From Posidonia oceanica (Eukaryota; Streptophyta; Magnoliopsida; Alismatales; Posidoniaceae), in the NCBI GenBank assembly GCA_037176725.1, contig JAZBRS010000076.1:120237001-120301000 (forward strand): DNA of 64,000 nucleotides, written 5' to 3'. This document shows positions 1 through 11,716 of this stretch, piece by piece. Within the stretch, counting starts at the first letter, position 1. Every line of letters starts with the position of its first letter. Made by a program: the position numbers and the translations under genes. The notes below the pieces were generated by a model. It was not told where the DNA came from and ran no database searches. It worked only from the letters and a program-made list of their open reading frames with translations.

Positions 1-3000
1 AGTACGGGGTGGCTCCTGTCGAGGTCCGGATTGATGTCCTGTACGCCCAGAGTGCGTACGGGAGCTGATCGTGCCAATCCTTGTGGGCTTCTGCCATCTT
101 CTTCATGATCTTGATGATGTTCTTGTTGGCAGACTCCACTGCTCCATTCATCTGAGGTCGATATGGTGAGGAGCGATGATGCTTGATCCTGAAACTCTGT
201 AGGAACTCCTCAGTTCTTTTGGCAATGAAGTTCGTGCCATTATCAGAGATGATGGAGTGAGGGACCCCGTACCGGGCAACGATGTTGTTTCTGATGAACT
301 TCTCGGTTGCCACTGCGGTGACTGTCCTGTAGGAAGCTGCTTCCACCCACTTAGTGAAGTAGTCTATTGCCACCATGATGAAGCGATGGCCATTTGAAGC
401 GGCGGGGTGTATTGCGCCAATGACATCGATCCCCCAGGTAGAGAAAGGCCATGGCGAGGACATGTTGTGCAGCTGATGAGGGGGAGCCTTGATGAAATTA
501 CCATGGATCTGACAGTTGTGGCATTTACGCACGAAACGGCAACAGTCCGCTTCCATGGTTTGCCAGAAATATCCTTGGAGCATGATCTTCTTGGCCAAGA
601 GGACACCGTTCATGTGCGGGCCACAGGTCCCAGCGTGCACTTGAAGCATTAAGGTGTCAGCCTCTGGTTTGTCCAAGCAGCGTAATAGCATCTGATTGTA
701 CGATCTTCTGTACAACTGCCCGGCCCCCAGTACATACTTTGACGCCAGACGCGCCAAAGTTCTCTTATCCTCTGCAGTGGTGCCAGACGGGACGCTACCG
801 GACTCCAAGAATGCTTTGATATCATGATACCATGGCTGCTCCACTGTCGGATCCGACTCCTCTATATTCATGCAGTGGGCAGGCTCCTCAATGCAGGTGA
901 CTGACACATCCACCATGCTGTTGTCTGGTATGCTGAGCCAAGAAGCCAAGGTCGCCAATGCGTCTGCATACGCATTTTTTGCCCTATTCATGTATGTGAA
1001 ATCAATACTCTCGAACTCTTCTATTAGCCTCAGCAGACATTCGTGATATGGCACGAGTTTGGGGTCTTTTGTCTTCCAGTCGCCATTCACCTGAGAGATC
1101 ACCAACATGGCATCACCGTGCACGTGCAACTTCTGTGCTTTGTGTTCGAGGGCGACTTTCAAACCCAAGATGCATGCTTCGTATTCTGCTTCGTTGTTCG
1201 TGCATGCGAAAGTCAGCTTCCTCGCAAAAGGAATCATTTGTCCCTGAGGCGTGGTCAGCACTGCACCTATGCCTCGACCCTTCTTATTGACGGCGCCGTC
1301 GAAGTACAACCGCCACTGCTCTTGCTCTTCAGGGTTTTCCTCTTCTGAGTCCTCTGTCGCAAAAAGAATGTCCTCGTCAGGGAACTGCGTTTGGAGGGGT
1401 TGATATTCAGGCAGAGGGAAATCCGCGAGGTGGTCCGCCATAGCCTGGCCCTTCATAGACCTCTGTGTGACAAAAGAGATGTCATATTGGGACAACAACA
1501 CCTGCCACTTGACACATCTACCCACCAGAGCCGGCTTTTGGAAGAGGAACTTGATGGGATCGTGCCGGCACAACAGCTGAACTGGATACGCCATCATGTA
1601 GTGCCTCAGTTTCTGTGCGGCCCAGACAAGGGACAAACAGGTTTTCTCCATCACGCTGTACCTGGCTTCACATTCATTGAACTTTTTGCTCAGGTAGTAA
1701 ATGGCGTGCTCTTTCCTGCCAGACTCGTCGTGTTGGCCCAGGACGGCACCCATGGAATGCTGTGTGGTTGACAGATAGAGGAGCAGAGGTCTTCCTGGTG
1801 TGGGAGGGACTAAGACTGGGGGTTTGACCAGTAGCTGCTTGATCTTCTCAAATGCAGCTTGACATTCTTCATTCCAGTCGATCTGCGCATTCTTCCTCAG
1901 GAGTTTGAAGATGGGCTAGCAGATGGGCGTAAGCTGTGCAATGAAGCGGCTGATGTACTGTAAACGCCCAAGTAGGCCTCGAACCTCCTTCTCGGTTCTA
2001 GGGGGTGGCATTTCCACGATGGCTTTAGCTTTCATCGGGTCCACTTCAATCCCCCTTTGGCTAACAATGTAGCCGAGCAGTTTGCCAGACGAAACCCCGA
2101 ATACGCACTTGTTGGGGTTAAGCCTCAGTCTGTACTTCCTCAGACGGTCAAAGAGTTTCTTTAGGCAACTAAGGTGATCCTCAGGCTCTTTGGTCTTTGC
2201 GATCATGTCGTCTACATAGACCTCCACTTCTTGGTGCATGAGGTCGTGAAAGAGTGTGGTCATGGCCCTCTGGTATGTTGCGCCAGCATTCTTCAACCCA
2301 AATGGCATAACCTGATAACAGAAGACCCCCCAGGGGGTGATGAACGAAGTTTTTTCCATGTCTTCTTCTGCCATCTTGATCTGATTATAGCCGGAGAAGC
2401 CATCCATAAAGGATAGCATCTTGTGGCCAGCGGTATTGTCGACTAGGACGTCAATGTGAGGCAGTGGGAAGTCGTCCTTGGGACTCGCCTTGTTCAGGTC
2501 CCGGTAGTCGATACATACCCGGACCCGGCCATCCTTCTTGGGCACTGGTACGATGTTTGCAAGCCATTCAGGGTAAAGGACGACCCTTAAAAAGTTAACA
2601 TCAAGCTGCTTCATTATTTCTTCCTTGATCATGAGCAGCCACTGTGGCCGCCATCTTCTCAGTTTCTGCTTTACTGGCTTGGCATCTGGCTTCAAGGGCA
2701 AGTTATGGACCACTATTTCGACATCCAGGCCGACCATGTCTTCATAAGTCCAGGCGAAGACATCCGCATACTCCCTCAGGAATGCGATGAATTCTATCCT
2801 GACTTGTGGTGATAGCAGGGCACTGATGCGAACTTCTTTGGTTTCTTCGGCTGTGCCGAGGTTGATAGTCTCCGTTTCTTCCTCAACATGCAAATTGGGA
2901 CCTTCTGGGTCGTCGTCATAGGGCCGGAACTCAGGCGAGGGATCATCATTCTCATCTTCGCCTGTATTATCTTCCTCTCCGCATGCGACAAGTTCCGAGA

Positions 3001-6000
3001 GAATCTCCTTTTCGAAAGTGGGGTTTGTCACATCGAATGAGTGTAGGAGTTCTGCTTCTTGACCCTGGTGACGCCTCAGGATGGTCACGCCTACCCGAGT
3101 GTTTCTGAATCTTCGGTGTGTGACCTCTGCCTTGATGGCTTCTGCTGTCTGCTCTGCTGCATGTTCTGCTGACTCTACTGAAGGCCCTACTGACTTTGTG
3201 ACTGATGCTGCTGGTGATTCTGCCACTGAAACTTCTGACAACTCTGTCACTGACTCTGCTCTTTGCTCTGTTACTGCTGCTGTGCGACCCGCTGGTGTCT
3301 CTTCTTCTGAGTCTGCCAATGTACGGGTGGAAGGCATATGCTGTACAAGCCATCTGGACCCACCCTCGGCTTGAAGAGTAATGAGCTCGTCGGGTCTGAG
3401 AGAGTCCGACACCATTGAGCTTTCTCCTAGGACCATGATGGAGGTGGAGTCCTCCCGCAGAGGGGGGTCCGTAACTATGGCTTTTCCCTTCCTTTCTGCG
3501 GCTTGGTGTCGTGCCAAGTCTTCTACTATGGATTCGAGCTGTTCCTGGTAAAGCAACTCTAAATCCGACATCCACGAATCGACTTGGGCTTCTACCGCCT
3601 CTTCTTCTTCCTCATCTGGAGGTGAATCGACATAGTAGGCGCCGAGGGCCTGAGGCACTGGCTCGGCTGCGAGATGGATTGCTGTCTCTGATACTTGTAT
3701 CTTCTGACTCACGGGCGCGCCTGATTGCGACTGTCCCGGCAAGAGAGACCCAGATGGTCTAGTCAGAGGGATTGCAGATGGATATGCTGCCAGAGTGACT
3801 GCTGCTGTTTGAGGATGGGCGGAGGTGCTCTCTTGAAGGCCCGAAGGCCGGGAGACCGCGATGCTCAGCTGGTTCTCCGTGACTGATGATGATGATGAGA
3901 GCGCGGCCTCCGATGCCATAGGATCTGGCCATGAAAGTTGCCGGTCTGCGGCAAGGGGGAGTGCGACTGACTGAACTGGCTGTATTGCCTGTGGTGTGGC
4001 CTCTGAAAAGGGCTGAGCTGTGCTGCTGACTGAACTCAGCGATTGACCTTTCTGCGAAGGTGGTAGTTGCACTGATGCGACAACGGTTGCATGCGGACTG
4101 ACTGACTGTGCTTGAGTTGGTGCTGGTGTTGCTGACATGACTGCGGGAGAATCAGAGACTGCCAAATCTGCCAAGGGTTCTATCAAGACTGCTGCTTCAC
4201 GATCTGTGGAAGGAGTGGCCAGATAAACCGACTGATGTGCTGTTGTATAGGGCTGGCTTTCACTGCAAGCCTGAACTGCCCCTGTTGTGCCCGACTGTTC
4301 CTCGTCTGAGTAGTAGTCCTCAACGCAGACCCAGTCCTCCTCCGGTGGCGGAGGGCTTTGACACGGCTCCGACGGCACTGCGACTTGAACTGCGCTTGAG
4401 TCCAGGATACCTGCGCTCGTGAAGTTGGCCAAGCTCCGAGGTATGACCATTCTTTGGTTCTTTGCTTGCGGGCGCTTGCCTTTATCGGAGTGAGGGTCGT
4501 AACCTAGACCCTCGCTGTCCCTTCGTTCTTCCGCCAGGATTGGTTCAGCGATTCCTTGGCCATGTCGCCCGAGCGGTGTCCCTTTGACGTAGCCCCACCT
4601 GTGACAAACGTTCTCGACCATCCGAAAGGGGTTGTTGTGAACGGCCAAGGAGTTGACACGTTCAAGATCTGGCAAAAAGTTAACCGGCTCGCACCGATTA
4701 ACGCGATACAAAGCGTTCGAGAGATCAGGGTCAAAGGGGACAGTCCGCGAAGAGATAGAGGAAACCGCCTCGATCCGCTCCTTCTCAAAATTCTCCGCCA
4801 TGACAACGATGACATCGTCGCCTCGGCGGAACTTGATCATGCGATGGAGGGTCGAGGGGATAACCTGATGCTTGTGGAGCCAAGGGCGCCCAAGCAAGAG
4901 GTTGAAGTTCGGTTCCAAGTCGACGACGTAGAATTCCACATCGAATGTGACCGGGCCGATGATAAGAGGGATAACCAAAATCCCTAGAGCGTCATGGTGA
5001 GTATTATCAAAAGCTGTCATTCCCTTTACAGCCGGAGTAATGTCCTCGGCCTTGAATCCGAGCTTGGTTGCTGTTCGCAAGGGACAGACGTTAAGGCCCG
5101 ACCCATTATCGACCAGTGCAAGGGGAATGCGGAAGTTCTTGAATTGTACCGTGACAAACAAGGGTTGATTGTGATTAATCCCCGCCGGAGGCAGTTCATC
5201 ACTCGTGAAAGTGATGACCTGGGGCTCCGCGATCATTCCAACCATGCTTTCCAAGGCAGCGGGCTCTATGGCTTGGGACACATGGGCGGCTTGGAACACA
5301 CGAAGGAAAGCTTCGCGGTGCTCAGCAGAAGTGTGTATCAGGTCCCAGATGGATATGTCGGCTTTAACTTTTTTGAGCTGAGATGTGATGTCGGCTTTAG
5401 GTTGGCATTTCTTGGTAGTAGGTGGTGCAGTTGTGGGGATAGGTTCAGCTATGGTGGGCTCAAGAGGTTGGCCTGAAGGTAGTGGGACTGTAGGCTGGGC
5501 TAAGGGTAATGGTATTGCAGGTCGTGGATGACTAGGTCTGGTTACTGGTGCAGGAGGTCTGTAGACCCTCCCCGATCGCGTCACTTCCGCACACATTTCT
5601 GTGGCGTAGCTGTAGGGTACGCGATGGGTATCCCGGGTTAGGTTAATAACCACGGGAGCGCGTGCGGCGAGCACGAGAGGGGCTACAGGCTGAGGAGGGC
5701 ATGGGTAGGTGGGTAGTTGGGAAGGCAAGCTAGGTGGGGACTGAGGTCTTGCTAGTAGGTGCACGGGAAGCTCTGGCTGAGGTCTGACTAGGAGATGTAC
5801 TGGGGCTTGGGCCCGGGAAAGCATGGCGGCTGATGCAGGAGAACGCTCCGGCCTGGCGCGCGGTCGGATCATATGGACGCCCGACTCGGAACCGGTGATA
5901 GCTGCAAGGTAGAGAGAGACTGGAAAGGGAGTAGAAATATCATGGATGAGCTCGGAAGGATCTACCACTGATGCGAGAGACCCAGAAGGAAACAAAGAGT

Positions 6001-8221
6001 GAATTCCTGAGGTCCCTGCGCCTCCTGAATAGGAGTGCTCCGGCAGGGGTCGGCGGACAACATTGGCTGGGGTAGATGCTGATGCAGGTGCATGAGATGG
6101 TGCAGAAGTGGACGCCTCGTGCGTGTCGATCACAATCGTTCCCGATTCGATCAAGTCCTGGATGGCATTCCGGAGAGTGAAACAACTATCAGTCGAATGC
6201 CCGACGCTTCGATGAAAGTCGCAGAAAAGATTCACCTTAAACCAATGCGGTAGTGGGTTTGGTGGCGGGCGAACCTCCGGAAATCGCAGGAGCGACGCAA
6301 CCTTCGGGAGGACGGCACTGAGCGGTTCCACCAGTGGGGCGAACTTCCGCTTCTCCATGGGTGGCCGTCTCGGCCTCTGGAATTGTCCTTGCTGAACCGG
6401 TGCGGCAGGATAGACCAGTCGAGCGGTGGTAGTGATTTGTGGTGTAGGGTGTGTCCTAGGTGCAGGTGCGTAATAGATCTGAGGAGGGGCAGGCCGGGAC
6501 GCCAGACGGACGGGCGCAGCAGGGGAGTCGACGTATGCGACGACGGGCTTCGGCGGATCCTTCCTCTTGGGACGATTGTTGTTGAGACTGCTGTTGTTGT
6601 TGATGGCGCTGCTGCTACTACCGTCGTTGCTGGCGAGGGCCTGCCTGGCAAGCACAGAGAGTGCGGGGAAGTTGCCACTCCGCAACGAACTCTCTACGCG
6701 AGTGCCAGCTCGGATCAATGCAGTGAAGGTCGTGACAGGTTGGATGCTAAGCAGAGCTCCAGTAGACGGCTGTGCCCCTTTTATGATGATCTCGATAGAC
6801 TCCTCGTCGGAGGGCCTATCTCGAACTTGCGAGGCAAGGGCACGCCAGCGACCGACGTACTCCCCGAACGGCTCGCCCGGATTCTGCTTGGTTGCGATCA
6901 AGTCCGCGCGCTTTGGGACCAGATCGAGGTTGAAGGAGTACTGTTCCAAGAACGCCTGGCTTAGGTCGTTCCAGGTCTTGATCGTAGCCATGTCAAGCGA
7001 GGTGAACCACTTGAGGGCCAGACCAGACAAACTCTTCTGGAACAGGCGGATCAGCAACCTCTCGTCCGCCTGGAGTTGGGCGAGATCACCGCAGTACGCC
7101 TTCAGATGGGCTATGGGGCAGCCCCTACCATCATACTTCTCGAAGTCCGGTATTTTGAACTTCGGGGGGAGTACCGCCTCTGGGAAACAGCAGAGGTCTC
7201 GGAACTGGTAGGTCTGGTGGTCCGTGCCCTGCACTAGACGCAGTGCTTTCTCCAGAACATCCATCCTATTGTTGATGGGGTCTGGAATAGCTGCTACAGG
7301 AGATGGGGCAGCGGGGGCAGGGACCACGTATGCCGATTGGGTCGCACCGAGGTGCTCCTCCGGATCCACCATCACGTCGCCTGGTGACGCAAAGTGATGG
7401 CCGGCATACCCGTGCTGTGGTGGGGTGCAAGGAGGGATGCATGTGGAAGTCTGAGCCTGATGCAAAAGGGGAGGGTGGATGGTATGCTGTGCGGTGGGTG
7501 CAGGATGATGGAGCATCAGCGGCCGTACCGGGGCGATGCCGGGGGACGGGCCTGCGAGATACTGTGCTCCCACCAGTCCGAACGACTGGCCACCAGGTGG
7601 CGGAGGTGTATGCTGTGTGAGGTGTGGTGCTGATGCAAGAGGCGGAATACGTGCCCCCATCGTCGGAACCGTGAGCAGTTGGGACGATGGTCTAGGCAGA
7701 AGTGCAGAGTGTAATGCAAGATGTGCGGGAGCAGGCCGCACAGGAACCTCAGGAACAACAGGGGGGGAAGGAGGGCGGACTGATAGAGCTATACCCTGCA
7801 GCCGCTGGATAGTGTCCATCAGTTGCTGGTACTGCTCTTCCGGTGTCCCGTCAGTGGGAACACTGAATTGCAGTGCCGGCGAGGAACCAGAACCAAGAGA
7901 TCCGGACTGTCCGGGAGACTGGAATCCTAGGGCGTGAGTCGCCGCAGCAGAAGGGTCAAAAGTGACAAAACCCTGGGAAGGTGGGGTCAGTGGTGCCTCC
8001 AGAACGCGTGAAGTGGTCATCAAGATGGACTTGGCGACCGGATCAGGAGGAACGGGCGTCTGCCACTGTCCCACAGCAAACTAGGGTGCCCCAGACGACA
8101 GAGGGGAAAAGCCTGGCGTCACAAAGGGCACAGAGGGGTTAGAAACGGGAATCGGAGGGGCCGGAGCGGGAACCACCTCCGAGGCAAGGGTGAGGGGGGT
8201 CTCGACAGTGCGCTGGGCCAT
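1..8221 (-). pseudogene. gag-pol polyprotein of element A, two nonsense codons, partial
   Basis: The frame starts at the ATG at 8221 (MAQRTVE...) and is open to the window edge except for two TAG codons. The first, at 8081-8083, follows codon 46 and is shared with B. The second, at 1916-1918, truncates the protein just after the RT core (...LTPIC). In B the same codon is GAG (Glu), so the A stop is a single G-to-T change. Order of domains: proline-rich N terminus, gag domain (KWFTSLDMATIKTW), zinc knuckle (CDFH...GH...C), Ser/Pro-rich spacer, protease (VDNGSG), RT with an intact YVDD box at about 2210-2218, RNase H regions, and integrase running off the edge. RT catalytic residues are intact in A, unlike B. 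A cannot make its own RNase H and integrase without readthrough at 1916. The reading beyond the stop still matches B without frameshift, so decay is recent. Confidence 0.92.
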
Positions 8222-9224
8222 TGCTGACCGAGAGCGAGTCAAAACGGGGCTGCGACGAGGGAAAAGGGGACGGGCTCTACGAGGAGCTATGCTCGCGAAG
8301 GCGAGTAGCTCAGAAAAAGGGATGGTCGAGCACAGGCGTCTCAGCAGAGATGTCAGCAAAGGATAGACCCGAGCTCTAGCTAAGGAGATCGCCTACTGAA
8401 CTTTGTTAAAGACACAAGGGGAAACTAGGGTTAGAAAAGAAAGAGATGCAAAATGCATTATGTTATGGCATGAATGTCGTGTATGCTTTCTAGTATGCCC
8501 CCCTCACCTAACTAGTGCTTCCTAGCAAGGTTGTCTACTTCGGGTATCCCTGGGTGTACGGGTCACCGACTCAAGTCAGAAAAGTAGGCTCCCTGTCTAA
8601 CTCCCGGCCCAAAGCTCAGGTAATGACAGGGTGGTGCGTTGGTGGCCTCTACCCCGCCAAAGCGTGGGTGGTACCCTCCACTAACACCGACACGACCCCG
8701 GACAAGGGGGGACAAACCGACTGACTCACACCATGCCAAAGCATCGGGGTGAGAAGCCGGAACCGTCCTTCGCAGACTAGTAGGTGGACTCAGAGGAGAA
8801 GAATACATGCCCTATATGATGCTCATGCAAATGATTAAAGTCTTTTATCTTGCACATTTTATTAACCAAAAGGGAGTGAAGGATTGTTCAGAGTCTCTAG
8901 TTGCCCCTAGGAATTCTTTTACTTGCATTTTTTAGTTAACCATGGGGAGAGCAAACAAGTTTCTACTATCCTGAGCATGGCAAGTGCGAAAGGGAAGAAA
9001 ATCAATCAAGCATGGCAAGCAAACAATCATACAACACAACAAAAGGCAAGTGCATGGCATGTGCAAGTGTTTGTGAGCATAATGGTGAAGAAAAACATTC
9101 ATCAAGCCAAAAGGCTTGTATGCAAGGTATGTGCGTGCGTAGTGACATAGCAAAGGTGTAAAAGAAAACGGCGAAAACAGCAAATCCCAAGCGAGCGAAA
9201 GCGAAGGCGAAAGCCGGAGTCTAG
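8222..9224 (-). other. 5' untranslated leader of element A
   Basis: About 1 kb between the PBS and the gag ATG. It shows no long ORF on the sense strand, so unlike classic Ogre elements there is no ORF1 before gag. It matches 28609-29611 in B almost base for base. The part next to gag (8280-8410) is also recognisable in element C. Nothing else is assigned here. Confidence 0.75.
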
Positions 9225-9242
9225 TTCCCAGCGGAGTCGCCA
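9225..9242 (-). promoter_or_regulatory. Primer-binding site of element A
   Basis: On the minus strand this reads TGGCGACTCCGCTGGGAA, one base inside the LTR end (...ACTACA). It starts with TGG, which pairs with a tRNA CCA tail. TGGCGACTC-type sites are usual in Ogre/Tat elements, where tRNA-Arg is the reported primer; the tRNA identity here is from memory, not checked. Confidence 0.8.
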
Positions 9243-10029
9243 CTGTAGTAATCCCGGTGTTCGGATCGTCCATGCACGATGCCAAAGCTCGCGTGCACCG
9301 ATCGGAATCAGGCTCACTATAAGCGGCTATGTCCGAGAAGGAAGACCTAACTCGAAAACATTTAAAAAGGGAAAAATGGAAAGAAAAGAAGAAGATAAGA
9401 CAAAATCGGAGTCGCCACCAAGTCTATTAAGTCGGAAGACGAGGAAAACCGGGGAAATGCGTGAATAATCACGCAAAACCAAGCAAAGGATGCAAAGCAA
9501 AGCAATGCAAAAGAAATAAGATGCAAATGAATGCGAATGATGTGACTCGTGCCTAGGACAAGGGCAATATGGTCATTGCGGGCCAAGAGAGGGTAAGGAC
9601 TCCTGTTACGTGCGGGGAAGGTGTTAGGCACCCCCGACATGCCCGAGAATCGGTCTTTCTAGGCTTACGCTCGCATATGCAGGGAAATGCAGACTTTGAA
9701 TGCCTAAGTGCCAATGAATGCCTGTCTAAATGCTCAAAGGTGTGCTTTAAGTGATGAAAGACGATGCAAGGAAGTAAACGTGCAATCTAAGCGCTCAGCA
9801 ACGCTGTCTGTGTTCCGAACCGGGCGGAACCCGGCTCGTGAGAACTCCGGACAGTAAGCATCATCGCCCTATATGCAAATGCGGGCGATAAAACAAAACA
9901 GCGAGAAAACCATGCAATGCAATCGACATGCAAGGGAAAACGGCGTAAAACAGTGCGAGGAACGAAAGAAGTATGCGAAAAGATGCGAGAACAGGGTTGA
10001 CATGCAAAATGGGGCAAGGAATGGAACGA

Positions 10030-10530
10030 GGACGCAAAACCGTGCGAGAAAAACGAAAGAAGGGCGCAAAACTGGGCAAGAAAACACCAGGGCACGCAAA
10101 ACGGGACGAGAAAACGGAAGGGCACGCAAAACGGTGCAGGAAAACAAGACCGCACGCAAAATGAGGCAAGAAAACTAAAGGGCACGCGAAACGGTGCAAG
10201 ACAGAGGAGCGGCGCGCAAAACGGAGCGAGAAAACATGAAAACACGCAAAACGAGACAAAAACTAAAAGGCACGCAAAACGGAGCGATAAAACGCGAAAA
10301 CACGCGAAACGAGACGAAAAAACTAAAGGGCACGCGAAACGGTGCAGGACGAAGATGCGGTGCGCAAAACGGAGCGATAAAACGTGAAAACACGCGAAAC
10401 GAGACGAAAAAACTAAAGGGCACGCAAAACGGTGCAAGACAAAGAAGCGGCGCGCAAAACGGAGCGATAAAACGCGATGGCACGCAAAACGAGGCGAAGA
10501 AACTAAAAGGCACGCAAAACGGTGCAAATG
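10030..10530 (-). repeat. 30-bp minisatellite inside the A/B shared LTR
   Basis: About 16 degenerate copies of a 30-bp unit; sense strand of the type CGTTTTGCGTGCCCTTT followed by (A/G)GTTTTCTTGCTC. Because 30 is a multiple of three and stops are rare, all three frames give long Phe/Cys/Pro-rich reading frames, which I treat as by-products. Equivalent arrays lie at 30418-30924 (B) and 58560-59285 (C). Confidence 0.85.
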
Positions 10531-11687
10531 GCAAGCAAAATGAATGCAGTGCAGAAGTTCAGGAAGATATACCTGGAGATCCGGGAGTCTGATCGGAGAT
10601 CTGCTCGATCCATGCTGAAGAGCGCTTCGCTGCGGTCGCGTGGGCAGCTTACTTGAGGAGATCCGACGATCGGATTGGAAGATATCGCGGCTCCGGAGCA
10701 GAAGGGCCAGAACAGGAGAGAAGAGTGGATCTAAGTGTTCAGGAGGTCCTAGGGGTGTGCTGGAGGTCCTCCCAAGTGAAGGGGAGTCACAAGTGCTTGG
10801 TGTATGCAGAGGGGAACTGAAATGCAAGATTAAATGGATGCAGAATGCAATGCAAAGCCAGAGAAGACAAGGAAAAGACATTTGGAAAGAACGGGGGCTT
10901 AAAAGTATTTTTTTGAAAAAGGGAGGGGCTAAAATGCAAATTTTCCAGAAAACAAGGTCCTGGGAAGTCTGGAGGTACTAGTGAAAGGTCTGTATGAAAT
11001 CTGGTAGGCATAGGGGTTAAAATGTAATCTAGGGGCAAAATGGTCTTTTCACATGATTTTTAAAGCATGCAGGGACCTAATTGTGATTTTGGAATCATGC
11101 AGGGGTCAGATATGCAATTTTATATGGAAAACATGCTCTGAAAATTAAATGACAGGACCACAGTGTGATTTTTCAAAAGGTCAGGGTCAAAAATGCAATG
11201 TGATAAGCAAATATGCATGCAAAAGTTACTGTCCATTTAAAATGGACCTAAATGCAAATATGCAAAAACGGGGGGGCAAATGTGCAATGCAGTATGCAAA
11301 ACTGGAAAATAAACCCTAAGTTCTACAGTGCAGTGGACTGAGTTGCAAAAATGACATAAAACAGGGATCTGAGATGCAATGCAATATGGCAAAATGCATA
11401 AAAATAAAGGAACTGATTTAAGGCAGGACCTACATGCGAAAAACGAAAACAGAGGGGCTAAAGCATAATATTTATGAACTGAAACAAACAGTAAATGGAT
11501 TGGAAAGTAAATACAGAAAAAAGCAAACAATTCATGCAATTTAATATGGTTCTAACACAGAAATGGGCAGATTAAACTGAATGAGGGACCAGCATGCAAA
11601 ATAACAAAAGTTCATACCAACTATGCAATATCAGGGTAAAATAGCTAAGTTAACAGAAATTACGCTACAGTAAAAAACGCAGTCGCC

Positions 11688-11716
11688 GGCCACTGTAGCA
11701 GCTGCTACCAGTGGCC
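11688..11716. repeat. Strong inverted repeat in the LTR
   Basis: GGCCACTG-TAGCAG facing CTGCTA-CCAGTGGCC: nearly perfect arms of about 14 bp with no loop and one bulge. The same hairpin is at 32076-32104 in B and, with a slightly different centre, at 56778-56811 in C. Confidence 0.75.
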
